Below are positions 18,255-25,360 of a DNA stretch of 64,000 bases, piece after piece. A program made the translations under genes and the position numbers. The notes beneath the pieces were generated by a model that was not told where the DNA came from, did no database searches, and was given only the letters and a program-made list of their open reading frames with translations. Each line of letters begins with the position of its first letter. The first letter of the stretch is position 1. The DNA lies in assembly GCF_000300005.1 (NCBI RefSeq), contig NC_018691.1:3534001-3598000 (forward strand), written 5' to 3'. Origin of the DNA: Alloalcanivorax dieselolei B5 (GTDB lineage Bacteria > Pseudomonadota > Gammaproteobacteria > Pseudomonadales > Alcanivoracaceae).

Positions 18255-19487
18255 TCAGGGACCATACAGTAACTGGAGCCCCAGGGATGATAGTCGATCA
18301 GTGCTTTGATACACCGCCAGAAGACAATCCCCAATCCCGGTCCCCGTTGAGGCGCCGGCGGAGTGAATGCCCGTTGCCACCGTGCTCACAAACCAGGGGC
18401 CTCCGCTGTCACCTCCCGCACAGGCCAAGCCGGTTCCAGAGCTCGGCGGTACCATCGAGATCCAAGTGGCATCACAAGGCACCGGATTCGAGGCTGGACC
18501 GCAGGTGTAGGAGGTCGGCTGAAAGTCAGTCGCATCCACGTCACCACAGCTATAACCTGTCGTCGATCCATAGTGGCAGAAGTTATTCCCCACCGCTGTG
18601 CTGGCTTGGGTGCGTCGCCCTGTCAAAGTTCGCGGCGTTGTCGTGGAGTTTGCATAAAACTTGGGCTCTTCCGTAGCGGCCGAGGTATACCACTGTTCAT
18701 CATTACTGGCCGTAAATGACCGGGCCTGATAAGTGAGAGTCGCGGAGGCGCCGTCAACCCCGGTATAGTTGGCACTTCCGGGCCCACAGTGGGCAGCCGT
18801 GGTGACGCCCGTTGTCGTTCCCGTGGTTCGTTTGACCACGAACGCAGTAGTACACCCCATATCCAGGCTGCCACTTCCCCGAACCGCTTGCCTCTCCAGA
18901 GGAACAGGGATGACCCGAACCCGAACAGGCACGCCGAGTTGCCGAGTAGCAGACGCTACTTGCGACCTCACCTGGCGTGATTCTTCGTCCCTCCCCAAAA
19001 TAGTCAGAACCACTTCTCCCGTTCTCGGATCGGTATGAGTCCCTTGGAGACCTGAAAAATTCGCTTTGAGGGTATCCAGGTTCGTGCCAATCGCCTGCTG
19101 GAGTTCTGCCTGCGTATGTGTCGCACCACTAACAAACTCCACAGCCACCTGTTCGTTGGATACATTGAAGGTTCTCGAGGCGATCAGCTCATTTCCTTTT
19201 AATCGAACAACAACCCGATCCATTGGGGTATGTTCAATGTACAAGCCGGCTAGACGGTTTTGGTATTGATCTCGCAATTGCGAGACCACATCTGCCGCCG
19301 CAGCTTGCCATTTCAGACGCTGCAGTGCATCGTCTTCGCTAATATTGTAGACCTTTGAAAATTGGGCCGCTTCCGCTCTCAGCCCCAACTCGAATGTCTT
19401 TGACGTCATGTCATTAGCCATTACTGTTCCGGAAATAAGCCAAGCCAGAGCGGCCAGCGCGCCTCCTTTCATTGCGTTCTTCCACAT
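18255..19487 (-). CDS. Secreted chymotrypsin-fold (S1) serine protease with N-terminal propeptide
   Basis: 410 residues. Signal peptide 1-24 (ALAWLISGTVMA-N). Residues about 30-205 are a two-lobed propeptide of the alpha-lytic/streptogrisin style. The catalytic domain starts near residue 209. The triad is visible as His233 (TTAAHCG), probably Asp263 (SNDEQWY) and Ser361 (GGDSGGPW), with Cys pairs around the His and the Ser loop. In this group the propeptide drives folding, is cut off, and stays a tight inhibitor until degraded. A short gene encoding a copy of the second propeptide lobe follows. Start supported by the signal peptide. Substrate unknown; could act on neighbours or process surface proteins such as the Rhs or Tps products, which is a guess. 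Confidence 0.9.
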   Translation of the reverse strand: MWKNAMKGGALAALAWLISGTVMANDMTSKTFELGLRAEAAQFSKVYNISEDDALQRLKWQAAAADVVSQLRDQYQNRLAGLYIEHTPMDRVVVRLKGNELIASRTFNVSNEQVAVEFVSGATHTQAELQQAIGTNLDTLKANFSGLQGTHTDPRTGEVVLTILGRDEESRQVRSQVASATRQLGVPVRVRVIPVPLERQAVRGSGSLDMGCTTAFVVKRTTGTTTGVTTAAHCGPGSANYTGVDGASATLTYQARSFTASNDEQWYTSAATEEPKFYANSTTTPRTLTGRRTQASTAVGNNFCHYGSTTGYSCGDVDATDFQPTSYTCGPASNPVPCDATWISMVPPSSGTGLACAGGDSGGPWFVSTVATGIHSAGASTGTGIGDCLLAVYQSTDRLSSLGLQLLYGP

Positions 19488-20134
19488 GAGAAAGTCCTCT
19501 GCATCACGTTATAAGGATTCCGTTCACTCTCGATTCGCCGCCGGCTGATAGTGGGATCGGTTCACTACAATGGTCATCTACCGCCGCAGACAGGGGTAGA
19601 TTTATCAGCTCCCCACCCTTGGCTCAACGCGATTCGGATTCATTACAAAAAGTTCATCCAAGCCTTCTGTGTAACGTAAGTACAGCCCACCCTGGTGACA
19701 TCACCGTCTCTATTTCGCGTTGGAGATCCGCAATCAACGCACGCCTCAACCCACAATCCCAACACACCCCGTCCCTATTTCCCCTCCTTATGCCCCCACA
19801 ACAGAGCTACCGTCCGCCCCATGATGCGGACAACACTCCAACAGATTCGGTGCTGGTTCCAGGCGCTCAATGATGACCATGTGTCTATACCGCCTTCCAG
19901 CGGCCGATTCGAGCTACAAGGCACAAATACCCCGTTGGTGCCTAATAATGGTCCTTCTCTACCTTGATGTGCGTAGAGGCGTCACGCATCACAAGCACAG
20001 CGCCATAGGCTGGGGATTTACGCGCAAAGTGCCGCTACTCAAGCAAATTTCAGATACATACCACCGTCATGACGGAGCCTCTCGGTGTGACTTCTTGTCC
20101 TGCTCTTTCCCTCATCCCCCAATATGGAGACGGT
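19488..20134. other. Intergenic region separating minus-strand toxin block from plus-strand element genes
   Basis: About 650 bp without a convincing gene. Short frames exist but look random in composition. The promoter of the protease should be just above 19487 and that of the 20135 gene just below 20135. A small hairpin lies near 19580 (CTACCGCC...GGGGTAG). This is the strand-switch point and a likely boundary between two acquired segments; I see no direct repeat or tRNA fragment. Confidence 0.4.
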
Positions 20135-20485
20135 ATGCTCCCCATTTGCCCCAAATGTGGCTCTTCCCGAACCCTCCGGCATCACGAGGGCCGCAAGGTC
20201 TGCGGCGCTCTGGGCTCGGCGGCCGGTGCCGCCGGTGGTTTTTCCGCCGCGCTGTCCGGCGCCCGCGCCGGCATGGTCGTGGGTACCCTGGCGGCAGGAT
20301 TCGGCCCGGCGGTGGGCGGTCTGGCGGGGGCCCTGGTCGGGGCGCTCGCCGGCGGTTTTGCCGGCGGTTCCGCCGGTGCCGTGGTCGGCGACATGCTCGA
20401 TGATCTGGTGCTCGACAGCCAGGAGTGTCTGGAGTGCGGTCATCGTTTTCCGGCTCCGACCCAACCTCCGCCTTCCAGGGACTGA
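20135..20485 (+). CDS. Zn-ribbon plus glycine-zipper small protein
   Basis: 116 residues from the ATG at 20135, preceded by GGAGA at good spacing; the frame opens at 20069 but the Zn ribbon starts at this ATG. Two CxxC pairs (CPKCGS near residue 5 and CLECGH near 104) form one zinc ribbon split by a long Gly/Ala-rich hydrophobic hairpin (about 28-95: AAGAAGGFSAALSGARAG and following). Proteins like this occur on plasmids and integrative elements beside DUF932 and YqaJ genes, as here. Function unknown; membrane association likely. Its transcription ends at a clear terminator. Confidence 0.65.
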   Translation: MLPICPKCGSSRTLRHHEGRKVCGALGSAAGAAGGFSAALSGARAGMVVGTLAAGFGPAVGGLAGALVGALAGGFAGGSAGAVVGDMLDDLVLDSQECLECGHRFPAPTQPPPSRD

Positions 20486-20513
20486 TCTTCCCCTTTCCCC
20501 TCTTGTCTTGTTC

Positions 20514-20536
20514 AGCCCGCGCTTGCGGGCTTTTTT
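20514..20536 (+). terminator. Rho-independent terminator
   Basis: AGCCCGC, a four-base loop, GCGGGCT and then six T residues. It ends the Zn-ribbon gene and separates it from radC, which starts 17 bases later. Confidence 0.9.
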
Positions 20537-20552
20537 ATGTCTGGAGACCGCT

Positions 20553-21050
20553 ATGGCCAAAGATGTCCCTTCCACGTGCGAGGACAGCGTACTTCACCGC
20601 GTGCCGTGTTATCTGTCCCGCGACGAACTGATTAACGCCGCCTCGGCACTGTTGCTGGAAGATCTGGTCAGTCAGGACCGCCTGTCCGATCCCGAGGAGG
20701 CGGTGGCCTTCCTCAAGCTGACCCTGGCGCAGCACCCCACCGAGCACTTCGGCGTGCTGTTCCTGACCAACAAGAACCGGGTGATCGCCTATGAGCACCT
20801 TTTTCAGGGGTCCATCGACACCACCACCATCCATCCCCGAGTGATCGCCCAACGGGCGTTGGCGCTGAACGCGGCGGCGGTGATCCTGGCCCACAATCAT
20901 CCGTCCGGTTGTTCCCAGCCCTCGACGGCGGATCGCACCAGTACCCGCCGGATGACGCAGGCGTTGGAGCTGGTGGACATCCGGGTCCTGGATCATCTGA
21001 TCGTGACGCCCACCGAATGGACCAGTCTCGGCCGTCTCGGGTTTCTTTAA
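20553..21050 (+). CDS. radC: RadC-family JAB/MPN protein of a mobile element
   Basis: 165 residues from the ATG at 20553 with GGAGA upstream. It has only the C-terminal RadC domain, not the N-terminal HhH part of chromosomal RadC. The JAMM metal motif is intact: AHNHPSG followed ten residues on by TAD (H-x-H-x(10)-D), plus the HFGVLFLTNKNRVIAYE strand. Short RadC proteins of this kind are standard on plasmids, ICEs and islands; their role is uncertain despite the historical DNA-repair name. Neighbouring DUF932 and YqaJ genes fit that setting. Confidence 0.88.
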   Translation: MAKDVPSTCEDSVLHRVPCYLSRDELINAASALLLEDLVSQDRLSDPEEAVAFLKLTLAQHPTEHFGVLFLTNKNRVIAYEHLFQGSIDTTTIHPRVIAQRALALNAAAVILAHNHPSGCSQPSTADRTSTRRMTQALELVDIRVLDHLIVTPTEWTSLGRLGFL

Positions 21051-21181
21051 GCGGATTTGAACGGGCGTCGCCCCGTGCCCCACCCGCCTGTCTGACGGCC
21101 CGGCCCGCGCTCGTTTCTTCACTTTCTTACTTGCCCGTCATCCGACGGTAATCCCTATTGCCATTTTTAAGGAAAATCATC

Positions 21182-22153
21182 ATGGCGCATCTTGTTGAAA
21201 ACATGGCCTATGTCGGCCAAACGCCCTGGCACGGCCTGGGCAATCGTTTAACCCCGCATCAACCGCTTGAGGTCTGGCGCCACCAGGCCGGCCTGGACTG
21301 GCACATCGAAGAAGCCCCGGTCCGTTTTATCGACAGCCCGCGCGGCGGCCTCGGGGAGATCCTGTCCTTCGAGGATCACAAGGTGCTCTATCGCTCCGAC
21401 AGCCGCGCACCGCTTTCCGTGGTCAGCCAGCGTTACAAGGTGGTGCAGCCGGAGGCCATATTGGAGTTCTACCGGGATCTGACCGAGGTGTCCGGCTTCG
21501 AGCTGGAGACCGCCGGAGTCCTCAGGGGTGGCCGCAAGATCTGGGCGCTGGCCCGCACCGGCCAGACCGGCGTGCTCAAGGGCAACGACCGCACCGACGC
21601 CTACGTCCTGCTGGCCACCGCCTGTGACGGCACCATGGCCACCACGGCCCAGTTCACCAGCGTTCGGGTGGTCTGCAACAACACGCTGGCGGTGGCGCTG
21701 AACGGCCAGAGCCAGGCGGTGAAGGTCTCCCACCGATCGGTGTTCGATCCGGACGCGGTCAAGCGCCAGCTGGGGATTTCCGTGTCCGCCTGGGACGAGT
21801 TCATGTACCGCCTCAAGCGGCTGAGCGAGCGCCAGGTCAAGGACACCGAGGTACAGACCTTCCTCCGCAGCGTCTTTCAGGACGAAACCGCCCAACGGAC
21901 CAAGGCGACGATCACGCCCGTCAACGAACGCGCCATGGAAACGGTCAGGGCCCTGTACGACGGCCGGGGCCGGGGCGCTCATTTGCCCTCCTCGCACCGC
22001 ACCGCTTATGGCCTGTTAAACGCGGTCACCGAGTTCGTCGATCACGAACGGCGCAGCCGCACCGCCGATCATCGCCTGGACTCCGCCTGGTTCGGCCAGG
22101 GCGCCACCCTCAAACGCAAGGCGCTGGACCAGGCACTGCGGCTGACGGCATGA
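21182..22153 (+). CDS. DUF932 protein (phage/plasmid-like TIGR03299 family)
   Basis: 323 residues from the ATG at 21182 (AAGGAAAATCATC upstream); the frame also opens at 21158. The opening MAHLVENMAYVGQTPWHGLG and the VLYRSDSRAPLSVVSQRYKV and VRVVCNNTLAVAL blocks are signatures of the family, found on plasmids, ICEs and phages. Biochemical role unknown; often next to recombination and single-strand DNA genes. Full length. Located 131 bp after radC, same strand, with a hypothetical gene and a YqaJ nuclease following. Confidence 0.88.
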   Translation: MAHLVENMAYVGQTPWHGLGNRLTPHQPLEVWRHQAGLDWHIEEAPVRFIDSPRGGLGEILSFEDHKVLYRSDSRAPLSVVSQRYKVVQPEAILEFYRDLTEVSGFELETAGVLRGGRKIWALARTGQTGVLKGNDRTDAYVLLATACDGTMATTAQFTSVRVVCNNTLAVALNGQSQAVKVSHRSVFDPDAVKRQLGISVSAWDEFMYRLKRLSERQVKDTEVQTFLRSVFQDETAQRTKATITPVNERAMETVRALYDGRGRGAHLPSSHRTAYGLLNAVTEFVDHERRSRTADHRLDSAWFGQGATLKRKALDQALRLTA

Positions 22154-22231
22154 CGCCCTTTGCCCACGACATGCCATACCCCCACCAGAGCGGTAGGCTC
22201 TGGTGGGCGTTGTTATGGAGGATAATCGATA

Positions 22232-22663
22232 ATGAAAACGACCCCACTGTATTTCCGCCCTTGTGGACAGGCGGCGGACCGGGTCAGTGAGACCTTACCC
22301 ACGGGGGTAGCGGCCGTTTGGGGAGCCGCCCTGTTCGACGGCTTGATGGGCTCACCCGGAGCGCCCGGTCATGACCAGCGTCTTCGGCCGTGCGGGCACG
22401 GCGAGTGGATTGATCTGATCTGCGCCAGCACCCGCTATCTGGCGCCGCTCTGGACCTGTTGCCGGCGCTTCTGGCCACCGGGTGCACCGGCGGACGGGGC
22501 CTTTGAAGCGGACGTGGTGCGCCCCTTCGGCGAGCTGCTCGGTTACCACCTGGTTCTGCACCAGGGTCAGTGGCCCTCGGACACTGAAGCGGAAGCGGTC
22601 ATCCACGATCTTGTCACCGCGTTTTTTAATCGGTATCCGTCGGGGCCTTCCGCGCCCGCGTAG
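22232..22663 (+). CDS. Hypothetical protein
   Basis: 143 residues, start ATG at 22232 with GGAGG about nine bases upstream. Contains four or five cysteines (one CC pair) and several Trp, no membrane segment, no family recognised. Its position between DUF932 and YqaJ, with matching GC content and codon use, suggests it belongs to the same element module. Confidence 0.6.
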   Translation: MKTTPLYFRPCGQAADRVSETLPTGVAAVWGAALFDGLMGSPGAPGHDQRLRPCGHGEWIDLICASTRYLAPLWTCCRRFWPPGAPADGAFEADVVRPFGELLGYHLVLHQGQWPSDTEAEAVIHDLVTAFFNRYPSGPSAPA

Positions 22664-22760
22664 CCCACTCTTCCCCGATCTCGTCTTCTCTCTCCCTTCT
22701 CGATCCAAGCCCTGCGACAGCCGAGCGGCTGCCGCGCGGCCCGGTTATGGAGTACGCCCC

Positions 22761-23762
22761 ATGAACCCTCACCCTCATCGCCCACAACGGCGCCGCCCGG
22801 CTCTGCGCCTGGTCTCCACCAAACGTCTCAGCCGAGCAGACTGGCTCGAAGTCCGCAAACAGGGCCTGGGCGGCAGCGACGCCGCCAGCGCCATCGGCCT
22901 CAATCCCTATCAGTCTCCCCTGGAGTTGTGGATGATCAAAACCGGGAGAGAGGACGCGTTGCCCACCGCGCCTCAGGACGACCTCGCCTCCCCCCTGTAT
23001 TGGGGCACCGTGCTGGAACCCATCGTGGCCGACGCCTACGCCCGTCACACCGGCCGCAAGGTGCGCCGCGTCCACGCGGTCCTGCAACATCCGGATTCGG
23101 ACAAGGCCTGGATGCTCGCCAATCTGGACTACACCGTGGTCGGGCATCCCGACGTCCAGATCCTGGAGTGCAAGACCGCCGGAGAGTACGGCGCCCGCCT
23201 CTGGCGGGACGGGGTACCGGACTACGTCCAATGCCAGGTCCAACACCAGCTGGCCGTCACCGGCAAACAGGCGGCCGATGTCTGCGTGCTGCTCTGCGGC
23301 CATGAGATGAAAATCTTCCGCATCCCACGGGACGACGCCGTGATCGAGCGATTGATCGAACGGGAGCGGACGTTCTGGCGCCACGTCGAGAACGACACGC
23401 CGCCCCCCGTGGATGGCAGCGCCTCCTCGGACCGGGCCCTGCGGGCGCTCTACCCCCACGACGACGGGGCGGTGCTGGATTTCACCGACGACGCCGGACT
23501 GTGCGGCGATTTCGACGAGCTGCTGGATCTGCGCGAGCGCCTGGCCCGGCTACAGGCGCGGGAATCCCGGCTCAAGCAACGCCTCCAACAGGCCATGGGC
23601 CACGCATCCGGCGCCCTTTTTGGTAACGGCGAGGTGTCCTGGAAACGCAGTGCGGACAGTACCGTGCTGGACAGCGAGCGACTGCTCCAGGTCCATCCCG
23701 GATTGCTCAAGCGCTACGGGAAAGTCAAACCGGGTACACGCCGTTTTTTAGTACGCACCTGA
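22761..23762 (+). CDS. YqaJ-family viral recombinase/exonuclease
   Basis: 333 residues from the ATG at 22761. The N-terminal nuclease core carries the lambda-exonuclease/YqaJ motifs: GLGGSDAASAIGLNPY, YWGTVLEPIVADAYA, MLANLDYTVV and the catalytic D-x(n)-E-x-K block ILECKTA. The C-terminal part (about 225-300) contains a coiled coil (LLDLRERLARLQARESRLKQ). These enzymes chew 5' ends to make single-stranded DNA for annealing-type recombination, with a RecT or Redbeta partner. No such partner is obvious here unless it is the DUF932 or the downstream protein. Typical of ICE and plasmid backbones. Confidence 0.88.
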   Translation: MNPHPHRPQRRRPALRLVSTKRLSRADWLEVRKQGLGGSDAASAIGLNPYQSPLELWMIKTGREDALPTAPQDDLASPLYWGTVLEPIVADAYARHTGRKVRRVHAVLQHPDSDKAWMLANLDYTVVGHPDVQILECKTAGEYGARLWRDGVPDYVQCQVQHQLAVTGKQAADVCVLLCGHEMKIFRIPRDDAVIERLIERERTFWRHVENDTPPPVDGSASSDRALRALYPHDDGAVLDFTDDAGLCGDFDELLDLRERLARLQARESRLKQRLQQAMGHASGALFGNGEVSWKRSADSTVLDSERLLQVHPGLLKRYGKVKPGTRRFLVRT

Positions 23763-23808
23763 CACCTCACCACCGCTATCACCACTGCCTCATCTACGGG
23801 AGTTCACC

Positions 23809-24753
23809 ATGCTCAAGCAGCTTGCCATCACGCCGCCCGTGATCGGTCGGATCAGCATCGGTCGCATCGTCGAGAAAGACGGGAAACGCCGACCGGAGAG
23901 AGACGATCAGTTCACGCTCACTACCCAGATCCAGACCCGTCAGGGCTGGGTCACCCACCCCCTGGACGGGCAGCTGCGTCAGGACGCCCCCGGCGGCAAG
24001 CTACGGAGCCTGCCGGTGCGGCTGTTGTTCAACGATCCGGATCTCAACCTGAGAGCCAATTACACCCGTTTCGATCGCAACACGGGACGCCCTCTGTGTG
24101 TGGGGGATGGGGAAACCTGTCGGCGGCGGACCGAGGACGGTGTTCAGTCCTTACCCTGTCCCGGCCCGGAGGCCTGCCCGCTGGCCGGCGAGGGCGCTTG
24201 CAAACCCTACGCCCGGTTGAGCGTCCGGATTGGCGATGACGATGATGTCGGTGTGTTTCTGTTCCGGACCACCAGCTACAACAGCATTCGTACCCTCACC
24301 GCCCGGCTGAGCTACTACCACGCCCTGTCCGGTGGGCACCTCGCCACTCTGCCGCTGTGTCTGAAACTGCGCGGCAAGAGCACCCGGCAAAGTCACGGCA
24401 CCGCGATCTACTATGTGGATTTGACTCTGCGTGAGGAGCAGCCCCTGGACGTGGCCCTGGTCGAGGCTCGCGATCTAGCTGAGACCCTGGCGGCCCGCGG
24501 GTTCGATCAGGCCGCCCTGGATGCCGCCGCTCAAGCCGGACTGGCCAATGGAGCCTTTGAATACAGTGAGGATGAAGGGCTGGAGGTGGTGGAAGAGTTC
24601 CCGCCGGAAGCCCCTGGCTCCGAACCGCACAGGGACGGTCCCAAGTCGGACGAGACCCCGCCCTCGGGGCTGCGCCAGAAGCTGGGACTGGCTCATCCCT
24701 CCGACGCTAATCCAGCGTCTCCATCAAGGCCAGGAGGGCCTGGCGTCGCTTGA
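23809..24753 (+). CDS. Gp3-like / recombination-directionality-factor-like element protein
   Basis: 314 residues. The N-terminal 220 residues form a compact domain with a Cys cluster (CVGDGETCRR, CPGPEACPL, ACKPYARL), suggesting metal binding, plus YNSIRTLTARL. The C-terminal 90 residues are acidic then Pro/Ser-rich and probably disordered. It resembles the Gp3-like family often annotated as a hydrolase or metal-binding protein on ICEs, related to recombination directionality factors. It follows yqaJ by 46 bp on the same strand. The last 47 bases overlap the convergent XRE gene. Family call moderate. Confidence 0.6.
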   Translation: MLKQLAITPPVIGRISIGRIVEKDGKRRPERDDQFTLTTQIQTRQGWVTHPLDGQLRQDAPGGKLRSLPVRLLFNDPDLNLRANYTRFDRNTGRPLCVGDGETCRRRTEDGVQSLPCPGPEACPLAGEGACKPYARLSVRIGDDDDVGVFLFRTTSYNSIRTLTARLSYYHALSGGHLATLPLCLKLRGKSTRQSHGTAIYYVDLTLREEQPLDVALVEARDLAETLAARGFDQAALDAAAQAGLANGAFEYSEDEGLEVVEEFPPEAPGSEPHRDGPKSDETPPSGLRQKLGLAHPSDANPASPSRPGGPGVA

Positions 24754-25042
24754 CTGGCATGCGGCGGAAGGAGCGCAACAACGCTTCCTCCGCATCATTG
24801 CGTGCCGACAAGGCCTTCGGGGTTTCCGGCAGACCGCCCTCCCCCTCGCCGTAGACCAGCTCGTCCAACGAGACGCCGAGCACCATGCTCAGCCTGTGCA
24901 GTAAACGAAAGCCCGGCTTTTCCCGGTCATTTTCCCAGGCAGACACGGAGGCTTTGGTCACCTCCAGCTCAAAGGCCAATTGTTCCTGGGTCATTCCCAG
25001 GCGTCGCCGGGCTGACTTCAGACGCGTGTGAAAGCCTGACAT
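24707..25042 (-). CDS. XRE-family (Cro/CI-type) transcriptional regulator
   Basis: 111 residues. The N-terminal helix-turn-helix is clear: LKSARRRLGMTQEQLAFELE, then TKASVSAWENDREKPG and LLHRLSMVLGVSLDELV (about 7-63). The C-terminal tail is helical. Read towards the element genes, with its 3' end overlapping the convergent Gp3-like gene. Directly upstream (25087-25142) are paired palindromes that could be its operators, so it probably represses itself and perhaps the divergent gene. A likely switch of the integrated element. Confidence 0.85.
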   Translation of the reverse strand: MSGFHTRLKSARRRLGMTQEQLAFELEVTKASVSAWENDREKPGFRLLHRLSMVLGVSLDELVYGEGEGGLPETPKALSARNDAEEALLRSFRRMPVKRRQALLALMETLD

Positions 25043-25086
25043 TAGGGGGCCTCAGCATGGATGACCCCTAGCACACTATGGAATAT

Positions 25087-25142
25087 CCATACTTTTGTCG
25101 TATGGCATAAATAGACCTCAAAAGTATATTTATACCATACTT
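25087..25142. promoter_or_regulatory. Paired inverted repeats, candidate XRE operators
   Basis: CCATAC and GTATGG flank a 7-base spacer at 25087-25105. AAGTAT and ATACTT flank a 9-base spacer at 25122-25142. The octamer CCATACTT occurs at both sites (25087-25094 and 25135-25142). The stretch is AT-rich and lies just upstream of the XRE gene, where autoregulatory sites are expected. Binding is inferred. Confidence 0.6.
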
Positions 25143-25360
25143 AATTAGTACGGAATCCGTGAACCAGCCCTCACTTTCCGAACTTGAAATAACTCAAAAC
25201 ACCGCTCTGGCGTCATTGCCCGGCTGACCGCCTTTTGGGGGGAAACGGCAAAGCCACATAAGCGGTGATACGACACGGAAGAGCACACAGAGGACCTCCC
25301 CCTGCACCCGGTTCGGGTCCCTTTTGCCGATTGGCAGCTTCAATACCTAAAGGAGTCATC

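Noticed and set aside
19870..20403. 177-codon plus-strand frame before and across the Zn-ribbon gene
   Set aside because: Arg-rich shadow in the second half and random-looking first half; the better gene starts at 20135.
20039..20575. Minus-strand frame opposite the Zn-ribbon gene
   Set aside because: Antisense of the Gly/Ala-rich stretch, no ribosome site, crosses a terminator.
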